From Gammaproteobacteria bacterium (GTDB lineage: Bacteria; Pseudomonadota; Gammaproteobacteria; SZUA-140), in the NCBI GenBank assembly GCA_003230195.1, contig QIHH01000062.1, positions 1-12,118 of the forward strand: a DNA stretch of 12,118 bases. Reading direction: 5' to 3'. Positions 5,941 to 12,118 of this stretch are shown here, piece by piece (position 1 is the first letter of the stretch; the number at the start of each line of letters is the position of its first letter). Below the pieces are notes generated by a model that was not told the origin of the DNA, did not search any database, and worked only from the letters and a program-made list of their open reading frames with translations. Made by a program: the position numbers and the translations under genes.

Positions 5941-6823
5941 ATGTTGTCATCGTTCCATCATTAGTGGATTTAAACAATCTCTCGACAAAAAACTCCAGAT
6001 ATCCACTCGCCGAGTCCGGTGTTGGCCATTGATCCGTCTTTTGCGCCAGTTTTTTGAATGCAATGGATGCCTTACTCCGAGGATATGCATCGACCACTGA
6101 GCGCTGTTTCTGGATAGCCTTTCTTAAATAATCGTCATAGGGGACTGCGCCCATATAATCGAGCGTTGCATCAAGAAAACGATTTGTCACTTTTACAAGT
6201 TTTTTATATAGTTCAACACCTTCTTGAGAACTACGAACCATATTAGCCACGATACGGAAGCGATAAAGCCCGTGATCACGACTCAATAATTTGATCGTTG
6301 CATAAGCATCAGTAATCGAAGCTGGCTCGTCACAAACCACCACAATCACCTCGTGCGAAGCTCGGCTAAATGTCACCACACTATCTGAAACGCCTGCAGC
6401 AGTATCGATCATCAGCACATCAGGATTAAAGCTCAATTCACTAAATGCGCGAATCAAACCCGCATGTTCGACATGGCTTAGTTCTGCCATATTCTTTAAA
6501 CCTGATGAGGCCGGAATCACTCTCACCCCTTCAGGCCCAATCACCATCACCTCTTCCAGTGAGCGCTCGCCATTCACCACATGTGAAAGATTATAGACGG
6601 GCTGCAGACCTAGTAAGACGTCTACATTGGCTAGGCCAAGATCGGCATCCATCAACAGGACATTTTGACCACTGGCTGCCAACGCAACTGACATATTCAC
6701 AGAGACATTTGTTTTACCCACCCCTCCCTTGCCACTCGTCACCGTAATGACGCGAACCGGATTGGGGTTTGCCACATGGTGCAAGCCAGACATTTGACTT
6801 ACGCCTATCTCAGACATTAGCAT
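5933..6823 (-). CDS. fleN: FleN/FlhG, MinD-like ATPase that limits flagellar number
   Basis: This 296-residue ParA/MinD-family ATPase restrains flagellar number in polar flagellates, acting with FlhF and, in Pseudomonas and Vibrio, on the FleQ/FlrA master regulator. Motifs present are the deviant Walker A GKGGVGKT (31-38, signature Lys32), the A' motif MDADLGLANVD (58-68) and the Walker B MIDTAAG (138-144). The C-terminal half has the AVPYD...RKAIQKQRSVVDAYPRS block (226-250) and a closing YLEFFVERLF helix (275-284). The N-terminus carries SQMSGLH (9-15) where FlhG homologues may have DQAxxLR. The ATG at 6823 has GGGGAG 6 nt upstream and overlaps the flhF 3' end by 14 nt. The 3' end overlaps fliA by 8 nt. 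Assignment is firm from motifs and neighbours. Confidence 0.96.
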   Translation of the reverse strand: MLMSEIGVSQMSGLHHVANPNPVRVITVTSGKGGVGKTNVSVNMSVALAASGQNVLLMDADLGLANVDVLLGLQPVYNLSHVVNGERSLEEVMVIGPEGVRVIPASSGLKNMAELSHVEHAGLIRAFSELSFNPDVLMIDTAAGVSDSVVTFSRASHEVIVVVCDEPASITDAYATIKLLSRDHGLYRFRIVANMVRSSQEGVELYKKLVKVTNRFLDATLDYMGAVPYDDYLRKAIQKQRSVVDAYPRSKASIAFKKLAQKTDQWPTPDSASGYLEFFVERLFKSTNDGTMTTYE

Positions 6824-8168
6824 TTCCCGCTCCCCTTGCGATTGATTGGGCTATCATCTCCATGCCATTATCGCTATTCCTTCTAGGAACAGTTCTTTCC
6901 ATTATATCGACGCATCGATTCACCAGTTCATACGCGCGCGCCAGATGCATATCTTCTGGCACCTGCTGACCATCACATATATATGAAACAGGAACCCCAT
7001 ACTCAATCATCATATCCAATGTACCACCTAAACTAGTTGCTTCATCAAGCTTGGTCATCATGACACTCGCAGGATTAAAGAGAGAAAAAGCATTCATCAC
7101 TTCCTGCACACTCGAAACCTGAGAGGTTGCTGAAACCACTAACGATGATTTAATAAACATATCATCACCACATAACATAGAGGCCTGTTCACTCAAATGG
7201 CTATCACGCTGACTCATTCCTGCTGTATCAATTAATATCAGGCGACGATCACAAAGATCATCAAGTACTTTTCGAAGCTCCTGTCGACTATCAGCTGTTT
7301 TTACTGGAATATCAAGAATTCTGCCATACGTGCGAAGCTGTTCATGGGCACAAACACGGTAGTTGTCGATCGTCACTAATGCAACGTGGCGATTACCATG
7401 TCGCAGTGCATAACGTGCCGCTAGTTTTGCCGCTGTGGTCGTTTTACCCACCCCGGTTGGGCCAACCAATGCAATCACACCACCTTCGTTTAAAATTTCA
7501 TCATTTGCTACCGGAAGCATTCGTGAAAAACATTCCAGTGCCCTTCTGAACAAGTCATCAGGATGAGTCTGCTCTGGAACTTCTTCCGCGAGGGTTTTAC
7601 AAAGTGAATCACTTAAACCCAAACTCATTAATTGCTGTATCAATTCGGCTTTTCCAGGATTGCGACGTGTGAACTCATCCCAGACCAACCCCGAAAGCTG
7701 CTTTTCAAGCATACCTCGAAGACTCTTTAATTCAGATTGCATCTCAACGATTGCTGGCTCCTGTCCCCATTGAATATTAGCCTGCGGCGCTTGTGAGCGC
7801 GTATGGATCCTCTCTTTGCCTTCATAGCGAGATGCGGCATTCATCGACGCACTTAAACGATCAGACGGAATTTCAGATTGCGTAGGTGATTTCACTGAAG
7901 GCTGTACTACTGCTTGCTGAGTTCTGAATTGCGGCACTGCTGACTCTGACGATGCACGATCAACGACACTATTTTTTCTTGCCTGCGATGTTTGTTGTGC
8001 TGCGGTAATTCTCGGAAAAGCAGACTCATCATAATCGATTGCTGCGACAATTTCGATGCCACCATCAACACGTTTATTGGATAAAATTACAGCGTCTGGA
8101 CCCTGCGCATCACGCACCATTCGCATTGCCTGTCGCACATCGGGGGCAAAATAACGCTTAATTTTCAT
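6810..8168 (-). CDS. flhF: FlhF, SRP-type GTPase for polar flagellum placement
   Basis: This 452-residue GTPase, related to Ffh and FtsY, marks the cell pole for flagellum assembly. The basic N-terminal domain (residues 1-48) begins MKIKRYFAPDVRQAM, typical of FlhF. A poorly conserved linker (about 50-138) is rich in Ser, Gln and Ala. The helical N domain follows (about 140-225). The G domain has G1 GPTGVGKT (236-243), the TIDNYRVCAHEQL segment (266-278), G3 DTAG (314-317) and G4 TKLD (372-375). All nucleotide-binding motifs are intact. The ATG at 8168 has a long purine-rich Shine-Dalgarno 5 nt upstream. fleN starts 14 nt before the flhF stop, so the two partners are made together. flhA lies 81 nt upstream, the only sizeable gap in the window. 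Confidence 0.97.
   Translation of the reverse strand: MKIKRYFAPDVRQAMRMVRDAQGPDAVILSNKRVDGGIEIVAAIDYDESAFPRITAAQQTSQARKNSVVDRASSESAVPQFRTQQAVVQPSVKSPTQSEIPSDRLSASMNAASRYEGKERIHTRSQAPQANIQWGQEPAIVEMQSELKSLRGMLEKQLSGLVWDEFTRRNPGKAELIQQLMSLGLSDSLCKTLAEEVPEQTHPDDLFRRALECFSRMLPVANDEILNEGGVIALVGPTGVGKTTTAAKLAARYALRHGNRHVALVTIDNYRVCAHEQLRTYGRILDIPVKTADSRQELRKVLDDLCDRRLILIDTAGMSQRDSHLSEQASMLCGDDMFIKSSLVVSATSQVSSVQEVMNAFSLFNPASVMMTKLDEATSLGGTLDMMIEYGVPVSYICDGQQVPEDMHLARAYELVNRCVDIMERTVPRRNSDNGMEMIAQSIARGAGNANV
6830..6835 (-). promoter_or_regulatory. Shine-Dalgarno GGGGAG for fleN, inside flhF
   Basis: GGGGAG lies 6 nt upstream of the fleN ATG at 6823, within the last flhF codons. It supports the longest start over later in-frame ATGs (codons 3 and 11). 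Confidence 0.7.
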
Positions 8169-8221
8169 AGCAACTCCCCTCCTCTTCTACCACTACTTAC
8201 CGCTTGATGTTCTATCACCAT
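8165..8221 (-). CDS. Possible 18-codon leader ORF upstream of flhF
   Basis: In the 81-nt gap after flhA, an ATG at 8221 opens 18 codons (MVIEHQAVSSGRRGGELL) and ends in TGA that overlaps the flhF ATG as ATGA. A purine stretch (GAGGT) sits 4 nt before the ATG. The arrangement would allow translational coupling into flhF, and the flhF Shine-Dalgarno lies inside its last codons. I recognise no homologue. The start could be chance in such a short sequence, so this is a hypothesis only. Confidence 0.2.
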   Translation of the reverse strand: MVIEHQAVSSGRRGGELL

Positions 8222-8249
8222 GACTACCTCATCACACCACTTTGTTCAG
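8169..8249 (-). other. 81-nt flhA-flhF intergenic region
   Basis: This is the only gap above 25 nt. It holds the flhF Shine-Dalgarno and possibly a small leader ORF. I see no hairpin plus T-run that would end transcription, and no convincing sigma-28, sigma-54 or sigma-70 promoter. Confidence 0.6.
8174..8183 (-). promoter_or_regulatory. Purine-rich Shine-Dalgarno of flhF
   Basis: AGGAGGGGAG lies 5 nt upstream of the flhF ATG at 8168, one of the strongest ribosome sites in the window. This suggests independent, efficient initiation of flhF. Confidence 0.8.
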
Positions 8250-10424
8250 CTATTCAGGCTTACCAATATTCGAAACAATCTTTATCTGTCTGTTATCTGG
8301 CATTTCGTTATAAGACAACACATGCAAACTCGGTATTGTGTTTCTTACAAATTTTGCCAGCATTGGCCTTAACGGTGCTGAAACTACTAATACTGCGGGC
8401 TGTCCTGCCATCTCTTGTCGTTGCACCGATTCCAATAGTGATTGATGAATTCTTTCAGCCAGTCCCGGCTCTAATCCACCACCACCCTGCATAGATTCTT
8501 GCAATAATTGTTCCAAAGATGGATCAAGAGAAATCACCGAAAGCTCACTTGATAAGCCATTGATATTTTGGATGATCATCCGTCCAAGCCCAATCCGCAC
8601 CGCAGCAGTTAAAGCGTCAGGATCTTGACTTCTAGAACCTTCAACCGCAAGTGTCTCGATAATGGTACGCATGTCCCGGATAGGAATATTCTCCTCTAAC
8701 AGGTTTCGCAGTACTTTCTGAATCGTACCCAACGGCATAATATCCGGCACTAGCCCTTCAACCAACTTAGGTGCATTCGCTGCCATGCCATCCAACAGAT
8801 GCTGAACCTCTTCACGGCCTAACAGATCATACGCTTGGCTTTGTAGTAGCTGACTAATATGCGTCGCCACCACCGTGCTGGCATCAACCACGGTGTATCC
8901 CATCGCCTGTGCCTGCTCACGTTGACTAGGATCAATCCACACCGCATCCATTCCAAAAGCAGGGTCTTTGGTAGGTGTACCTGGCAAGGTACCAAATACC
9001 TGCCCCGGGTTAATCGCCATTTCACGATCCGGATAGATATCAGATTCACCCACAGCAACCCCCATTAAAGTAATGCGATACGCACCGGGGGATAATTCTA
9101 GGTTGTCACGAATGTGTACAGGCGGAATCAGAAAGCCGATTTCCTGTGTCAGCTTCTTACGGATACCTTTGATGCGTGCCATCAACTGCCCATTCTGGTT
9201 TTTATCCACCAGCGGGATTAATTTGTAACCAACCTCTAGGCCGATTACATCCACTGGCAAAACATCATCCCAGCTCAGGTCTTTGTTATCTTCACTCACT
9301 TCACCCGATGCTGCCGCCGCTGCCTGCTGTTGCCCACCCTGTGGGCCTGTCTGTGCTGACTGCCCTGGCTTAGCAGCCGGAGAATCAGCACGTTCTGGCA
9401 TAGCCTGCCCGGGTTCAAGCCCCAGTGCCTCTCGTTCTAGCATACGTTGATGCAACAGATATGCACCACCAGCGGCCAATGCGGCAATGCTAAGAAAAAT
9501 GATGTTAGGCATACCCGGTATCAACCCTAGAATACCTATCACACCTGCGGTCACACCAAGCGCTCGTGGGCTTTCAAACATCTGCGAAGCAAACTGCTGT
9601 CCCATATCTTGTTCACTAGAGACACGTGTCACCATGATCGCAGCTGCGGTCGATAAAATCAGCGATGGAATCTGCGCCACTAGGCCGTCACCAATCGTCA
9701 ACAGGGTATAGTTATGCATCGCATCAGCAAATTCCATGTCGTGCTGTAAGATACCGATTGCCAGACCACCAATAATATTAATAAAGAGAATCAGGATACC
9801 GGCGATCGCATCACCACGCACAAACTTACTCGCACCATCCATCGAACCATAAAAATCTGCTTCTGAGACAACCTCTGTACGACGACGCATCGCCTCATCC
9901 TGGTCAATCGCACCTGCGTTCAAATCAGCATCAATTGCCATCTGTTTACCAGGCATCGCGTCCAGCGTAAAACGGGCGCTAACTTCCGAAATACGCCCCG
10001 CGCCCTTGGTGACCACCACAAAGTTAATGATCACCAAAATAGCAAAAACAACCAAACCTACCGCGTAGTTACCACCGACAACAAAGTCACCAAAGGCTTC
10101 AATCACCTGCCCTGCAGCTGCAGTGCCCGTATGTCCCTCTAACAACACAATTCGTGTCGATGCGATGTTAAGCGCTAGGCGCAATAGCGTGGCAATCAAT
10201 AGAATGGTTGGAAAAACGGCAAAGTCAAGCGGCTTTTTGGCGTAAATACCCGATAGAATGATAATTAATGACAACGCGATATTAAAGGTAAAAAACAGAT
10301 CTAACAATAATGGTGGGAATGGTAGCACCATCATCGCCAGGATTGACATCAATAGAAGTGGCGCGCCAATCAGCCCATTACGACTAATTTGACGGGCGGT
10401 ATCCCCTAAACTTGCTTGCGCCAT
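8250..10424 (-). CDS. flhA: FlhA, flagellar type III export gate protein
   Basis: This 724-residue inner-membrane protein forms the nonameric export gate of the flagellar secretion system and docks chaperone-substrate complexes. The N-terminal half (about residues 18-325) holds about eight membrane helices. It carries the FHIPEP-family signature region RISEVSARFTLDAMPGKQMA (144-163), followed by the acidic AIDADLNAG segment. A flexible Gly/Gln/Ala/Pro-rich linker (about 335-380) leads to the cytoplasmic domain (about 385-720), with the family blocks DVLPVDVIGLEVGY (387-400) and GFLIPPVHIRDNL (430-442). The length is normal for FlhA. The ATG is 8 nt after the flhB stop, with AGGTGA 5 nt upstream. 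FlhA sits between flhB and flhF, the order seen in polar-flagellate clusters. No defect is visible. Confidence 0.98.
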   Translation of the reverse strand: MAQASLGDTARQISRNGLIGAPLLLMSILAMMVLPFPPLLLDLFFTFNIALSLIIILSGIYAKKPLDFAVFPTILLIATLLRLALNIASTRIVLLEGHTGTAAAGQVIEAFGDFVVGGNYAVGLVVFAILVIINFVVVTKGAGRISEVSARFTLDAMPGKQMAIDADLNAGAIDQDEAMRRRTEVVSEADFYGSMDGASKFVRGDAIAGILILFINIIGGLAIGILQHDMEFADAMHNYTLLTIGDGLVAQIPSLILSTAAAIMVTRVSSEQDMGQQFASQMFESPRALGVTAGVIGILGLIPGMPNIIFLSIAALAAGGAYLLHQRMLEREALGLEPGQAMPERADSPAAKPGQSAQTGPQGGQQQAAAAASGEVSEDNKDLSWDDVLPVDVIGLEVGYKLIPLVDKNQNGQLMARIKGIRKKLTQEIGFLIPPVHIRDNLELSPGAYRITLMGVAVGESDIYPDREMAINPGQVFGTLPGTPTKDPAFGMDAVWIDPSQREQAQAMGYTVVDASTVVATHISQLLQSQAYDLLGREEVQHLLDGMAANAPKLVEGLVPDIMPLGTIQKVLRNLLEENIPIRDMRTIIETLAVEGSRSQDPDALTAAVRIGLGRMIIQNINGLSSELSVISLDPSLEQLLQESMQGGGGLEPGLAERIHQSLLESVQRQEMAGQPAVLVVSAPLRPMLAKFVRNTIPSLHVLSYNEMPDNRQIKIVSNIGKPE

Positions 10425-10432
10425 AACTTCAC

Positions 10433-11566
10433 CTACTCATCACGTTTTAAATCATCTGGAATCGGTAAATCATCCATGGTTAGCGCCTCATCGAAATGAG
10501 ACTCCTTTTGCCTTAATTGATAAACGTATGCCAGTACCTGCGCTACGGCAAGATAGAGGCCAGACGGCACTTCATCATTTATCTCTGTGCTATAGAAAAG
10601 TGCACGCGACAGTGGTGGCGCTTCAACCAGTGGGATATTGTTACTGTACGCAAGGCTTCTAATTTTAGCCGCAACCAGATCCTGTCCCTTGGCGACCACA
10701 ATCGGCGCGCCTGAATTGGCTTGATCATATTTCAACGCAACCGCATAATGCATTGGATTTGTGATGATCACATCCGCCTTTGGCACCTCTTCCATCATGC
10801 GTTTTTCTGCCATTGCCATCTGAGTTTCACGCACTTTGCGCTTCATTTCAGGGTTACCTTCTGTCTGTTTAAATTCGTCCTTTACTTCTTGGAGTGTCAT
10901 TTTCAACTGCCTAGCGTGGTCCCATAACTGGAATGGCACATCAATCACCGCCACCAGAATAGTCGCGCAACTTAATAAAATGAAAGCCCACATCAGTAAA
11001 TTACCAGCCTGCGCAATCGCTGGCTCAACACTCTTCACACCAAGCAACATGTACATCTCAGATTGATTCCACAGTAGTAACACTACTATCGTCATTACCA
11101 GTACAAATTTTGCCAGCGCTTTAACCAGTTCCACCAACCCTTTGATTGAAAAAACACGCCCCAGCCCTTTAATGGGATCGAGTTTGTCCCATTTAAATGC
11201 CAGCGCTTTAGTACTGAATGACCAGCCACTGAGCGCCATCGGTGCAAAAAATGCAGCCAGCATCACCACTGCAAAAAAAGGGATCAATGCAAGTAAGGCA
11301 TTGGCGATGGAGTCTTCCAGAAAAATCGTCATGTTATTCACGTCCATGAAATCCATGCGACTAGCGGTAAACGATTCCTTCATGAGTTTCATGATATCGA
11401 CCACAAGCTGATCACCGAGCATCAAAAACCCAAATCCGGAAGTAAGCAGCAGACACATGGTAGTGAGCTCACGTGAACGTGCCACCTGCCCTTTATCGCG
11501 CGACTCCTGCAGGCGTTTGGGTGTTGCTTCTTCTGTTTTTTCTTGGCCAGTATTGCTTTCTGCCAT
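10433..11566 (-). CDS. flhB: FlhB, flagellar export substrate-specificity switch protein
   Basis: This 377-residue inner-membrane protein of the FlhB/YscU family switches export from rod-hook to filament substrates after cleaving itself. The start, MAESNTGQEKTEEATPKRLQ, is the conserved family N-terminus. Four membrane segments fall at about residues 35-58, 88-113, 145-167 and 187-211. A long charged cytoplasmic stretch (about 218-262) precedes the cleavage motif, which here reads NPMH (270-273) instead of the usual NPTH. The rest of the C-terminal domain, HYAVALKYD...APIVVAKG...PLSRALFYSTEI, is well conserved, and the tail contains LPIPDDL. The gene starts 3 nt after fliR and ends 8 nt before flhA. 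The Thr to Met change leaves the Asn-Pro bond and His in place, so cleavage is likely but not certain. Confidence 0.97.
   Translation of the reverse strand: MAESNTGQEKTEEATPKRLQESRDKGQVARSRELTTMCLLLTSGFGFLMLGDQLVVDIMKLMKESFTASRMDFMDVNNMTIFLEDSIANALLALIPFFAVVMLAAFFAPMALSGWSFSTKALAFKWDKLDPIKGLGRVFSIKGLVELVKALAKFVLVMTIVVLLLWNQSEMYMLLGVKSVEPAIAQAGNLLMWAFILLSCATILVAVIDVPFQLWDHARQLKMTLQEVKDEFKQTEGNPEMKRKVRETQMAMAEKRMMEEVPKADVIITNPMHYAVALKYDQANSGAPIVVAKGQDLVAAKIRSLAYSNNIPLVEAPPLSRALFYSTEINDEVPSGLYLAVAQVLAYVYQLRQKESHFDEALTMDDLPIPDDLKRDE
10748..10759 (-). other. FlhB autocleavage site with variant NPMH motif
   Basis: Codons AAT-CCA-ATG-CAT encode Asn270-Pro271-Met272-His273. FlhB and YscU homologues cleave between Asn and Pro in NPTH. 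Met replaces the usual Thr, with the flanking DVIIT and YAVALKY residues conserved. Confidence 0.85.
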
Positions 11567-11569
11567 CGT

Positions 11570-12118
11570 CTATCTCGCAGATACCATATTGCCAATGGCC
11601 ATGAATGCATGTTCAACTAGACCATTAAACTGTGGTAAGAAGATTGATATTGACGCCCACATAAAAATAAAACCAAAGGTCAATGTCAAAGGAAAACCAA
11701 CTGCAAAAACATTTAACTGTGGTGCCGCACGCATCATCACACCAAAGGCAATATTCACCAGCAGCAGGGCAACCACAACAGGTAATGCCATTAATACCGC
11801 GCCCGTAAAAATCCAGCTAGACCACGAAATTAACACCCATATACCATCAGAGCTAATACTCTGCATTGCAACAGGCAACATCCGAAAGCTCTCAGCAAGT
11901 ACGTCAATCATCACTAGGTGTCCATTCAACGCAAGAAATAGCAAGGTAGCCATAATGATATAAAATTGACTGACAACCGGCACTGATACACCATTCGCGG
12001 GATCATTCATTTGCGCAAAACCTAGCCCCATCGTCTGAGCCATCATATGCCCACCTGTTTCAATCGCACTAAACACCAGCTTCAATGCAAAGCCCATCGC
12101 CAATCCAATCATCACCTG
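11570..12118 (-). CDS. fliR: FliR, flagellar export channel protein, 5' end cut by the window edge
   Basis: The C-terminal 182 residues are visible, out of about 260 usual for FliR. The frame is open to the window edge, so the true start is beyond 12118; the GTG at 12115 is internal. FliR assembles with FliP and FliQ to form the export channel in the inner membrane. Several hydrophobic helices are visible. The segment RAAPQLNVFAVGFPLTLTFG, near the C-terminus, is the family hallmark; the NGHL segment in an earlier membrane helix is also typical. The stop (TAG at 11570-11572) lies 3 nt before the flhB ATG, implying coupled translation. No sign of damage in the visible part. Confidence 0.95.
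   Translation of the reverse strand, partial: QVMIGLAMGFALKLVFSAIETGGHMMAQTMGLGFAQMNDPANGVSVPVVSQFYIIMATLLFLALNGHLVMIDVLAESFRMLPVAMQSISSDGIWVLISWSSWIFTGAVLMALPVVVALLLVNIAFGVMMRAAPQLNVFAVGFPLTLTFGFIFMWASISIFLPQFNGLVEHAFMAIGNMVSAR

Noticed and set aside
8250..8340. Possible promoter for flhF at the end of flhA (TAAAG on the minus strand)
   Set aside because: At the required spacing the -10 region does not match GCCGATAA, and no sigma-54 GG/GC pair with the right spacing was found.
11457..11963. 168-codon plus-strand open frame across fliR and flhB
   Set aside because: It lies opposite conserved FliR/FlhB coding sequence and its translation shows no family features.

Overview
The window is one uninterrupted flagellar and chemotaxis gene cluster. 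Every gene is on the minus strand, so transcription runs from the right edge (12118) to the left edge (1). In transcription order the genes are fliR (5' end cut off), flhB, flhA, flhF, fleN/flhG, fliA, cheY, cheZ, cheA, cheB, motC and motD (only the first 20 codons). This is the order typical of polar-flagellated Gammaproteobacteria such as Pseudomonas. The moderate-to-low G+C content, the FlhF/FleN pair (polar placement and number of flagella), CheZ and the MotC/MotD-type stator all fit a motile, probably aquatic, gammaproteobacterium. I cannot name the genus from the sequence.

Right third (8250-12118): the membrane part of the flagellar type III export gate. FliR helps form the export channel, FlhB is the self-cleaving substrate-specificity switch, and FlhA is the large export-gate protein. 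Middle (5191-8168): the SRP-type GTPase FlhF, the MinD-like ATPase FleN and the flagellar sigma factor FliA (sigma-28), with short gene overlaps. Left part (1-5170): CheY, CheZ, CheA and CheB make up the core phosphorelay that controls motor switching and receptor adaptation. MotC and MotD are the stator that drives the motor.

Spacing is very tight. Gaps are 3-20 nt, there are two overlaps (14 nt flhF/fleN, 8 nt fleN/fliA), and the only larger gap is 81 nt between flhA and flhF. I see no terminator and no convincing internal promoter, so most of the window is probably one transcript with translational coupling.

Nothing here is a wholly unknown system, but several details merit a second look. 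The CheA linker, where a P2 CheY-binding domain would normally lie, instead carries three copies of an acidic helical motif that resembles the C-terminal CheY-binding peptide of the neighbouring CheZ. cheB has a run of ten C in its interdomain linker, and motD a run of nine A at codons 4-6. At both sites any one-base slip truncates the protein, so both could be phase-variable. FlhB has NPMH instead of NPTH at its autocleavage site. FleN has a degenerate form of the FlhF-activating DQAxxLR motif. A possible 18-codon leader ORF overlaps the flhF start by 4 nt. cheY starts with TTG and cheB with GTG, each behind a strong Shine-Dalgarno sequence.
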